A DNA stretch of 64,000 nucleotides from Xanthocytophaga agilis. Its GTDB lineage: Bacteria > Bacteroidota > Bacteroidia > Cytophagales > 172606-1. The notes beneath the pieces were generated by a model that worked only from the letters and a program-made list of their open reading frames with translations, was not told where the DNA came from and searched no databases. This document shows positions 8,791-16,524 of the stretch, piece after piece (within the stretch, counting starts at the first letter, position 1; each line of letters begins with the position of its first letter). The position numbers and the translations under genes are program-made. The stretch is from contig NZ_JASJOU010000009.1 of assembly GCF_030068605.1 (NCBI RefSeq), positions 124,001 to 188,000 on the forward strand. Reading direction: 5' to 3'.

Positions 8791-9477
8791 ATGAACAAAT
8801 TAGTATGCATCTGCAGCACATTGTTGCTGTTGTATTGCCAGGTATCTTATGCATTGCCTGTATCCTCACCTGGGGATAGTGTAAAAATCAAAAGTGTACC
8901 TTATAGCTGGACATGGGTTGATAAACCAGAGCTGTACAAAGTTACCTCACCTAACTCGCTACAAATTACTGCGGCCAAAGGTACAGACCTTTATACGTTT
9001 GTAGATGGCTCCTACTACACCAACAATGCACCGAAGCTATTATTTAAACCTGATTCTAACTTTATTTTTTCAGCAAAAGTTAAAACTCCATTCAATTCGA
9101 TGTATGATGGAGGAGCTATTCTCCTGTACAGTGATGGCGAAAACTGGGCAAAACTTTTGTTCGAAAAACTGGATGAGAAACACATCGGAGTAGGTTCTTC
9201 TGTAATCAAAGACAAAAAGACTGACGATAATTACCATATACAGGTAGCTGCCAAGGAAATATACCTGAAAGTAGCCAAAGCAGGAAAAGTATTCTGCTTT
9301 TATTATTCCACAGACGGCAAAACCTGGAACATCTTACGCACGTTTGCTTACGCAACAACAGCTCCCATGCAGATTGGCTTCTATGCTCAATCTCCCAAAG
9401 GCCCTAAGTGTGTAGTTGATTTTCTTGATATCCGTTATGTACCCAGAGGATTTAAGGACTTTAATACCGGTGAATAA
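8791..9477 (+). CDS. Secreted DUF1349 (concanavalin A-like fold) protein
   Basis: 228 residues. A signal peptide (about residues 1-22, ending near VSYA) precedes one domain that matches DUF1349. The recognisable parts are FIFSAKVKTPF, YDGGAILLYSDGENWAKLLFE, a central strand region and FYYSTDGKTWNILRTF followed by MQIGFYAQSP. The family has a jelly-roll fold like carbohydrate-binding proteins and is sometimes called regulation of enolase protein 1, a name with no enzymatic meaning here. It is probably periplasmic or exported, and may bind glycans (inference). Its upstream region (8497-8790) separates it from a divergent gene and contains AT-rich DNA and a short GGGT...ACCC dyad near 8725-8740. 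Confidence 0.85.
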   Translation: MNKLVCICSTLLLLYCQVSYALPVSSPGDSVKIKSVPYSWTWVDKPELYKVTSPNSLQITAAKGTDLYTFVDGSYYTNNAPKLLFKPDSNFIFSAKVKTPFNSMYDGGAILLYSDGENWAKLLFEKLDEKHIGVGSSVIKDKKTDDNYHIQVAAKEIYLKVAKAGKVFCFYYSTDGKTWNILRTFAYATTAPMQIGFYAQSPKGPKCVVDFLDIRYVPRGFKDFNTGE

Positions 9478-9619
9478 CTTTTTCAGAAACATTGACAGAG
9501 GTACAGTATAGTAAATAGCTCTTAGTGTAACTCCATAAATCTGTAGTTAGATTTATGGCTGAAAACCAAAGTAGATACACTCTGAATCTGAAAGGTATTA
9601 TGCCATTATATTGATTTGT

Positions 9620-9660
9620 CTGCCATTCAGCGATATATAATTACAATCACTGAATGGCAG
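9620..9660 (+). terminator. Rho-independent terminator
   Basis: An exact 11-bp stem CTGCCATTCAG (9620-9630) / CTGAATGGCAG (9650-9660) with a 19-base loop, followed by TCTTTTATTTT on the + strand. It serves the DUF1349 gene ending at 9477 and separates it from the convergent gene at 9671. Confidence 0.75.
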
Positions 9661-9670
9661 TCTTTTATTT

Positions 9671-10504
9671 TCAATATATCTTAAGAGATAGCGCCAAAAA
9701 AGTATTTCTATAAATTATATCAGGATTATAGTTCACTTTTGTACCATTGGCTGCATAATTATCCGATAAGACATCTCGGGAAAGTCCGTATTTTAATCCA
9801 ATGATCAAACCAGATAAGCCACTATTAAAACTATAATGGTAATCTAATTGCAGACCTGTACTTATCTGTATTTCATTTTTCGAAATACGAGCCTCATTTA
9901 TTGCCTGTGCAATTCCTTCTAATGAATTTGGATCGGTCATATTTCTTTTTTTTCTCAATTCGATGGAAACAAGGCCATAACTAATGCCGGCAAAAGGATA
10001 CAGTTGAAAGCGTTTCCTATTCAATACAGCGAATCCTAGCTGATAATTAAAGATATTTTCTCCACTCATCCAGACTTTGTCATCTCCTTTACTTACTTTA
10101 TTATTAAAATTTACCACTAAAAAACCTTCATGCAGGAGACGTTTTCTTTTAATAGCCATTCCAAATCCTATACCTGTTGAATGAGTCGTCAATGTTGGAA
10201 AACCTAATCCCTGCAATTCCTGATTAAAAGAAGATACCTTGTTAAATGATGTTTGGGTAAACACCATAAATGCCGTATAATTTTTATCTTTCCCTGAGAC
10301 TTCCAGTTCTAATTTATGTAATTCATACGACAAGGAATCCAGCTTATATACATTTCGTAAAGAATCAAGCTCTGTATATTTCTTATCTATACTTCTTCTA
10401 ACTGAATCAATCTGACCAATCGTCATTTGATCTAACGGTTTGGACTGTGCAAAACCAGATAAGCAACAAAGAAATAACACACAAACTGTAAGGGTTTTTC
10501 TCAT
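9671..10504 (-). CDS. Secreted protein, probable outer-membrane beta-barrel, function unknown
   Basis: 277 residues with a signal peptide (TVCVLFLCCLSGFAQ). A short helical, charged stretch (residues ~28-75) is followed by alternating beta-strand-like segments with aromatic girdles (FLVVNFNNK, FNYQLGFAVL, YPFAGISYGLVSI, QISTGLQLDYHYSF, GLIIGLKYGLS) and the C-terminal strand TFLALSLKIY, which ends like an outer-membrane barrel signature. I do not recognise a named family. The calls of secretion and barrel are from sequence pattern only. Its promoter region (10505-10761) is shared with the divergent ABC permease. Confidence 0.75.
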   Translation of the reverse strand: MRKTLTVCVLFLCCLSGFAQSKPLDQMTIGQIDSVRRSIDKKYTELDSLRNVYKLDSLSYELHKLELEVSGKDKNYTAFMVFTQTSFNKVSSFNQELQGLGFPTLTTHSTGIGFGMAIKRKRLLHEGFLVVNFNNKVSKGDDKVWMSGENIFNYQLGFAVLNRKRFQLYPFAGISYGLVSIELRKKRNMTDPNSLEGIAQAINEARISKNEIQISTGLQLDYHYSFNSGLSGLIIGLKYGLSRDVLSDNYAANGTKVNYNPDIIYRNTFLALSLKIY

Positions 10505-10690
10505 ATATAAAGTGAATTAAGAGATAGGTTATAAAGACAATTATATAAATAGCACAAAAGTATATCATCAAAAAATGCAATAGTTTATCATTGAGCCTAT
10601 TAGTTCACTAGTGAACATACTATGTCCGAAAGTGAACATTCGACTTTCTATCAGTAATCAATTTAGGCCTGAAACCGCATAGAGAAGCTC

Positions 10691-10705
10691 TGGCAAAATG
10701 TTTGC
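10691..10705 (+). promoter_or_regulatory. Sigma-54 (-24/-12) promoter candidate
   Basis: TGGCAAAATGTTTGC matches the consensus TGGCAC-N5-TTGC with one change (C to A), and the GG and GC doublets are at the required spacing. It lies 57 bases before the ABC permease start and on the same strand. A site elsewhere in the intergenic DNA with both doublets was not found by eye. Two sigma-54 activators are encoded at 2079-6031. Confidence 0.55.
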
Positions 10706-10761
10706 GTAGTCAATACTATCATAAAGATGATTTTTCACCTGTTTTTCCATAAAGCTGCTGT

Positions 10762-13131
10762 ATGTTCTCTAACTATATCAAAGTTGCTTTTCGCAATCTG
10801 TTGCGGAACAAAGCTTTCTCAGTGATCAATATCCTGGGATTGGCATTAGGCATTGCATCCAGCCTGCTTATTTTTCTATGGATACAGGATGAAGTCAGTA
10901 TAGGAACTCACTATCCCAATGGTGCCAGCCTGTATCGGATTATGGAACATGAGATTGCAGATGGGCGGATTGTAACAGACGAAGATACACCCGGTATATT
11001 AGCGGATGAACTCAAAAAACAGTTTCCAGAAATAGAGTATGCTGCCGGATTTTCTGGGCCAGAATCACATCTGCTTAGTGTTGGTAGCAAAAGTACCAAA
11101 CAAAAAGGGCATTTTGTAGGTGCAGACTGGCTGATCATGTATAGCATACCTGTTCTTGCCGGAAATGCAACAACTGCACTAACTACCCCTAATAGCGTAG
11201 CCATTTCCCGTAAACTCGCTGAGATTTATTTTGGCACGCCACAAAAAGCAGTAGGAAAAACAATCCGGTTTGATAACTATGCTGATCATCAGATCACCGC
11301 TGTATTTGAGAACCTCCCTGCTAACTCACCTGAGCCTTATGACTTCTTACGCAACTGGAAACAGTATTTGCAACGCGAAACCTGGCTCATGGACTGGAGT
11401 AATGCGGGTCCAGGCACTCGAATCCAGCTTCGTCCGGATGCTAATCCTGCCTTGCTAAATGCCAAGCTCAAAACATTTCTCAAAGGGCGGAATACAGATA
11501 TAGGGCCAACGTTTAACATTGAGCTGTTTCTGCAACCTGAAACAGAAGCCTACCTGTATTCTGACTTTAAAGATGGGCATCGGGCTGGTGGTCGGATTGA
11601 ATATGTACAATTGTTTTCTATAGTGGCAGTGTTCCTGTTACTAATTGCTTCTATCAATTTTATGAACCTGGCAACAGCCCGTTCTGTAAACCGGGGCCGT
11701 GAAGTAGGCGTACGAAAAGTAGTAGGTGCTCCCCGTGCTGCATTGATTGCACAGTTTTTAGGAGAAGCTATGTTTCTTACTTTTTTAGCCTTGGTTGTTG
11801 CATTAGTATTGGTATCTATTATCCTTCCAGCTTTCAATCAGTTAACAGGCAAGGAATTACTATTACCATTTCACGATCCGGCCTTTGGTCTGGTGCTAGC
11901 AGGTATTCTTTTGGTCATGGGCTTATTAGCGGGTAGTTATCCGGCACTCTTCCTTTCCTCTCTTAACCCTATCAATGTATTAAAAGGCAAATTACGGTTT
12001 GGTTCCGGTGCGTTATTGTTTCGTCGGGGTTTAGTGGTATTTCAGTTTGTACTTTCTATGTTGCTTATTGTTGGTACTCTGGTCATTTATCGACAACTGG
12101 ACTATATCCAAACCAAACATCTGGGATATGACCGCGAAAATCTGATCAGGATACAGGGCGAAGGGGAGATTGCCCAAAAATATACAGCCTTTAAACAGGA
12201 GCTCCTTTCAATGCCGGGTATCCAATCGGTTACCCATATGCAAACTGATCCTTTGTATAATGGAAATACTACAGATGGTGTACATTGGATTGGAAAAGAC
12301 CCTACCTCAGCTATTCAGTTTAATAATACCTGGATAGGCTATGATTTTACCAAAACCATGAAAATCAAAGTACTACAGGGCAGGGATTTCTCACCTAGTT
12401 ATGGCACAGATACGACCAATTACCTGATCAATGAAGCTGCTGCTAAACGCATTGGATATAAAGACCCTGTTGGACAACCACTAACATTTGGTAAGCAACC
12501 TGGCAAGATTGTAGGTCTTATCGAAGATTTTCATTTTAATTCGTTGCATGTGCCTATCCGGCCACTGATTATCCGACTGGCAGAGACCTGGAACTATGAC
12601 AATATTCTGATTCGTACTCAACCGGGGCAAACCCAACAGGCATTAGCAAGCTTGCAGGCTATCTGTGCTAAAATGAATCCAAAATACCCCTTTACATATT
12701 CTTTTGTGGATGCAGAATATAACCGACTGTATCAAAGTGAAACAATTGTACGAACACTGGCGGTTTTCTTTGCAGGCCTTGCCATCTTTATAGCTTGCTT
12801 AGGATTGTTTGGATTGGCTGCCTTTACTGCTGAACAACGTACAAAAGAGATTGGAATCCGGAAAGTGCTGGGAGCTTCCATCAGTAGTATTGTAACACTG
12901 TTATCTTCTGACTTCCTGAAACTGGTTATGGTGGCTATTCTTATTGCCATCCCTATTGCATGGTATGTTTGTAGCAACTGGCTCGAAAACTTTGCGTATA
13001 AGATTGCTCTTTCATGGTGGGTATTTGCAGCAGCCAGTCTCCTGGCAATTCTTATTGCACTCCTAACCGTAAGCTTTCAGTCTATCAAAGCGGCCTTAAT
13101 GAATCCTGTAAAGTCCCTGCGATCAGAATAA
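10762..13131 (+). CDS. ABC-type permease with two MacB/FtsX halves
   Basis: 789 residues. It opens with the Bacteroidota family start MFSNYIKVAFRNLLRNKAFS and a membrane helix (SVINILGLALGIASSLLIFL). Next come a periplasmic MacB core domain, three helices of an FtsX domain (VFLLLIASINFMNLATARS; GEAMFLTFLALVVALVLVS; FGLVLAGILLVMGLLAGSYP), then another helix, a second periplasmic domain and a second FtsX domain ending NPVKSLRSE. EVGVRKVVGA and EIGIRKVLGA are the cytoplasmic coupling sequences of the two halves. No ATPase gene is adjacent, so the ATP-binding partner is encoded elsewhere. A sigma-54 promoter candidate lies just upstream. Export of a peptide, lipid or antimicrobial is the general role of the family; the substrate is unknown. 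Confidence 0.93.
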   Translation: MFSNYIKVAFRNLLRNKAFSVINILGLALGIASSLLIFLWIQDEVSIGTHYPNGASLYRIMEHEIADGRIVTDEDTPGILADELKKQFPEIEYAAGFSGPESHLLSVGSKSTKQKGHFVGADWLIMYSIPVLAGNATTALTTPNSVAISRKLAEIYFGTPQKAVGKTIRFDNYADHQITAVFENLPANSPEPYDFLRNWKQYLQRETWLMDWSNAGPGTRIQLRPDANPALLNAKLKTFLKGRNTDIGPTFNIELFLQPETEAYLYSDFKDGHRAGGRIEYVQLFSIVAVFLLLIASINFMNLATARSVNRGREVGVRKVVGAPRAALIAQFLGEAMFLTFLALVVALVLVSIILPAFNQLTGKELLLPFHDPAFGLVLAGILLVMGLLAGSYPALFLSSLNPINVLKGKLRFGSGALLFRRGLVVFQFVLSMLLIVGTLVIYRQLDYIQTKHLGYDRENLIRIQGEGEIAQKYTAFKQELLSMPGIQSVTHMQTDPLYNGNTTDGVHWIGKDPTSAIQFNNTWIGYDFTKTMKIKVLQGRDFSPSYGTDTTNYLINEAAAKRIGYKDPVGQPLTFGKQPGKIVGLIEDFHFNSLHVPIRPLIIRLAETWNYDNILIRTQPGQTQQALASLQAICAKMNPKYPFTYSFVDAEYNRLYQSETIVRTLAVFFAGLAIFIACLGLFGLAAFTAEQRTKEIGIRKVLGASISSIVTLLSSDFLKLVMVAILIAIPIAWYVCSNWLENFAYKIALSWWVFAAASLLAILIALLTVSFQSIKAALMNPVKSLRSE

Positions 13132-14101
13132 GCGTCTATAAGTACTTCTATATAGTCAGAGTCACAGACTAAAAGTCTCTCTTCTCCCTATTGCCTACGA
13201 TTCTGACTACTTCTTTCAAAGTTATTAGACACAAGAGTCTTATAAGCAATCCCCAGCATGTGGTAAATAATTGACAATAAGGCAAGTTACACCTAGTTAC
13301 ACATGGTTACACTTAATAGTTACACTTCTAAAAATCTGTGAATTAGGCCAGTTACACTGGTTACACTAATTCTCTATACGCGTGTATTTATATATTATAA
13401 TATAATAGTATATAAAGGGAGTATAGCTATTACGCTATTGTTTCTGGGAACTTTTGCGAAAAATGGGAAAAATGCGTAACCAGTGTTACCTATCTCATTG
13501 TCAACAAATTAAAGTGTAACCTAAGGTATAACCATGTGTATCCTGTGTAACCTGGCTGGGACTTGAATATTTATTCATTAATTGGCTTTGATCTAATGCA
13601 AGCGTCTTGAGAAATGTTATTACCAACCTACCCCCTCCCAATCTATTATTATAGCAGGTCTCCAAAGTTGACGCGAAAATGTGTAGAAGTCACATTATGT
13701 ATTTATACACATAGTAACATACAAACAATTAGAAAATTATCAGATATTTACATCCATCCTGTAACGAAAAGCTGTTCGCTGCAGATAGGTACACGTAGGG
13801 CTATTTTTACAAATGCCTTTTAAAAACAGTTATATACAGAGGTCTAATAGAGATACAACAGCTAAAAACAATCTTAAATGGAAGAGAAATTGATTGTCAA
13901 TATAAGGTAAGATGTAAATAAGAATGTTTCCAGGCTTTTTTAGTTAGTATCAGTTCTATAGTATATCCTACATCACTTTTATATTATTACTATTCAACAA
14001 GCATTAACATACAGGCAACATAACAACTCCTTATAATAGATAAATAGCCTACACATTACCCAAAAACGGATGAACTTAGTCTGGTATTTTAAATCAAAAA
14101 C
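13132..14101. other. 970-base gene-free region with opposed heptamer clusters
   Basis: No convincing gene is present; a 69-codon frame at 13614-13823 has a random-looking composition. Features seen are the heptamer array at 13286-13551, the 14-bp AT palindrome at 13391-13404, and AT-rich DNA up to the start of the LRR protein gene. Confidence 0.65.
13286..13551. repeat. Iteron-like GTTACAC heptamer clusters in inverted orientation
   Basis: Six exact GTTACAC copies start at 13286, 13296, 13306, 13319, 13351 and 13360. Beyond an AT-rich core (13380-13440, with palindrome TATATTATAATATA at 13391-13404), the reverse complement GTGTAAC occurs exactly at 13514 and 13545. One-mismatch forms occur at 13474 (GCGTAAC), 13483 (GTGTTAC), 13526 (GTATAAC) and 13536 (GTGTATC). 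Neighbouring copies are often 9-13 bases apart, close to one helical turn. This suggests a cooperative protein-binding site such as a replication origin, a partition site or a regulatory region of a lost mobile element. Confidence 0.75.
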
Positions 14102-16462
14102 ATGAGAAAACTACTACTATTTCTATTACTTTTGGCCGGAATGGCAAACGCACAAATTGTCAATATTCCGGATGAAAACTTCAAAGCCCAGTTATTTTTA
14201 TCAGGTGCAGATGCCAATCTGGATGGAGAAATTCAATCAACAGAAGCATTGACAGTTACTACTCTTTCTCTTGATTCAGCGCAGATCTCTAATCTCACAG
14301 GAATAGAAGCATTTATCAATCTAAAATACCTGAATTGCTCATATAACTCTTTAACTCTACTGAATATACAGGAGCTTGTTAAACTTGAGCGATTAGAGTG
14401 TAACAATAATTTACTGGAGCAGATATATTTTCCAGTAAACACAAATGCACTGAACTATCTGGATTGCTCATTCAACAAACTAACCAATGTCAATGTAGAA
14501 ACACTGATCAATTTACAGGAGCTACATTGTTTTAACAATAGTCTATATTCTCTTTATTTGGGAGAACTGCCAAAACTGGAACATTTGCGGTGTCACAATA
14601 ATAATCTTACCAATATTGATCTTTCTCAATCACCTGCCCTTCAGACATTTGTTTCTACTAACAACAAATTGTATTCTCTGGATTTCTCAGTAAATACGTC
14701 TCTGACAGGAGTAGATATTACGAATAATCCTCTCACAAAGCCGTTAAATATTTCCAAACTGGTAAAGTTAAAAAGTCTGTTTTGTGCAGAGACATCGCTA
14801 AAAACATTGGATCTAACCAAGAATCTGGAACTTGGCATCTTAATCTGTTATGATAATCCACTCATCACACTGGATGTAAGTAAAAACATAGCGATGACCT
14901 ATCTCCAATGCGGTGGCCCTAATCTTACCTCTATCTTTATGAAAAATGGAGCTAACGAAAGCCTCGTACTTGAGGAAAGTCCCAAATTGGAAGCGATCTG
15001 TGCAGATGAATCTCAGTTGCCGCAGATACTGGAACAAATCACAGCGTCTGAAAACAAAACAACTGTTGCCACCTCTCATTGTTATTTCGTTCCTGGAGAA
15101 GATAACTTTAATACTATTACAGTACACACACGCTTTGATAGTGATAACAATGGGTGTGGAATAACAGATTTATCCGCATTGGGCGTAAAGTTCCGTCTCT
15201 CTGGTGATGGGCAGAGTGAGGCATCTTTGATCAATCCAGCAGCAAACTCTTCTTTTTACACTGGCGCAGGACTATTTACCGTAACACCAGAACTGGAAAA
15301 TCCGGATTACTTCACGATCACACCAGCATCAGCAACTTTTGATTTTCCGATACTAAACAAGTCAACACAAACGCAGGATTTCTGTATGACGGCCAAGGGC
15401 GTCCATCCTGATTTGGAAATTGCAATTACCCCTTTTGGAACAGCCAGACCGGGCTTTGATGCAGGTTATACAATCGTATATAAAAACAAAGGCAATCAAT
15501 CCTTTTCGGGTAATATCCATCTCCTATTTGACAACCAGAGAACTGATTTTGTCACTGCAGATCCTGCTATTAGCAGTCAGTCAGATAATGAGTTAGTATG
15601 GAGTTACACCAATCTGGCTCCATTCGAAATACGAAGAATTTCAATTAGATTAAATCTGAACTCACCACTGGAAACTCCATCATTGAACGCAGATGATATA
15701 CTTGGTTTTACAGCAAGTATTGACTCTCCACAAGGTGATACCACACCAGAAGATAACCTATTTATCTTAAATCAGAAGGTAATCAACTCAATGGACCCAA
15801 ATGCCAAAACTTGTCTGGAAGGAGATAGAGTAGATCCGGAAAATATTGGAAACTATCTGCATTACAACATTGAGTTTGAAAATATCGGAAATGCGTCAGC
15901 TGTCCATGTATTGGTAAGAGATGTCATTGACCCTACAAAGTTTGATATTAATACACTTCAGGTTTTGGATGCCTCACATTCATTTCGGGCACAGATTAAA
16001 GGAGATACAGTGGAATTTATTTTCAAGGATATTGAACTGGCAGCTGCTTCCGGTAATCCGAAAGCAGGAGGCAAAGGCAATATATTGTTTAAGATTAAAA
16101 CATTGCCCACTTTATCTACAGGTACACAGGTAACGAATAAGGCAAATATCTTTTTCGATTACAATGCACCGATTGAAACCAATCTGGCAAGAACAATCTA
16201 TGCATTGCCACTGGCTACAGAGTCTGCTTCTGACCACAGTACCCATATGTATCCAAATCCAGTAAAGGATCGGCTTATAATAAGCAGCAACAATCTCATT
16301 ACATCGGTTGCTCTTTTTGACAGACAGGGAAGAATCCTGCAAACTAGTTATCCTTCTAATCAGAAAACTCAACTAAACACATCCGGATTACCTTCAGGAC
16401 TTTATTTCGTTCAGGTGTTAACAACGAAGGGTGTTAAGATAGAGAAGGTGATTAAGCAGTAA
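14102..16462 (+). CDS. Type IX-secreted leucine-rich-repeat protein
   Basis: 786 residues. The signal peptide (LLLFLLLLAGMANAQ) is followed by about ten bacterial leucine-rich repeats (residues ~50-320) with the pattern LxxLxCxNNxLxxLDL, for example LKYLNCSYNSL and LEHLRCHNNNL. A linker of beta-domains follows, then a conserved Bacteroidota module (residues ~560-690: MDPNAKTCLEGD, YNIEFENIGNASA, NKANIFFDYNAPIETN) of the DUF11-like/DUF7619 kind. The C-terminus is a type A sorting domain (MYPNPVKDRLIISS ... GLYFVQVLTTKGVKIEKVIKQ). It is therefore secreted by the type IX system and probably held at the cell surface, where the LRRs could bind proteins or glycans (inference). It is monocistronic, with a strong terminator behind it. 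Confidence 0.93.
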   Translation: MRKLLLFLLLLAGMANAQIVNIPDENFKAQLFLSGADANLDGEIQSTEALTVTTLSLDSAQISNLTGIEAFINLKYLNCSYNSLTLLNIQELVKLERLECNNNLLEQIYFPVNTNALNYLDCSFNKLTNVNVETLINLQELHCFNNSLYSLYLGELPKLEHLRCHNNNLTNIDLSQSPALQTFVSTNNKLYSLDFSVNTSLTGVDITNNPLTKPLNISKLVKLKSLFCAETSLKTLDLTKNLELGILICYDNPLITLDVSKNIAMTYLQCGGPNLTSIFMKNGANESLVLEESPKLEAICADESQLPQILEQITASENKTTVATSHCYFVPGEDNFNTITVHTRFDSDNNGCGITDLSALGVKFRLSGDGQSEASLINPAANSSFYTGAGLFTVTPELENPDYFTITPASATFDFPILNKSTQTQDFCMTAKGVHPDLEIAITPFGTARPGFDAGYTIVYKNKGNQSFSGNIHLLFDNQRTDFVTADPAISSQSDNELVWSYTNLAPFEIRRISIRLNLNSPLETPSLNADDILGFTASIDSPQGDTTPEDNLFILNQKVINSMDPNAKTCLEGDRVDPENIGNYLHYNIEFENIGNASAVHVLVRDVIDPTKFDINTLQVLDASHSFRAQIKGDTVEFIFKDIELAAASGNPKAGGKGNILFKIKTLPTLSTGTQVTNKANIFFDYNAPIETNLARTIYALPLATESASDHSTHMYPNPVKDRLIISSNNLITSVALFDRQGRILQTSYPSNQKTQLNTSGLPSGLYFVQVLTTKGVKIEKVIKQ

Positions 16463-16485
16463 GTCAATAACCATAATATAAATAT

Positions 16486-16519
16486 AAAAGCTAAAGCCCC
16501 AGATAGGGCTTTAGCTTTT
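16486..16519. terminator. Strong bidirectional terminator
   Basis: An exact 14-bp stem AAAAGCTAAAGCCC (16486-16499) / GGGCTTTAGCTTTT (16506-16519) with a 6-base loop. A and T runs on both sides suit both converging genes (stops at 16462 and 16525). Confidence 0.9.
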
Positions 16520-16524
16520 ATAAA

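Noticed and set aside
13614-13823. 69-codon + frame after the heptamer clusters
   Set aside because: Random-looking composition and no support from codon use, start context or family.
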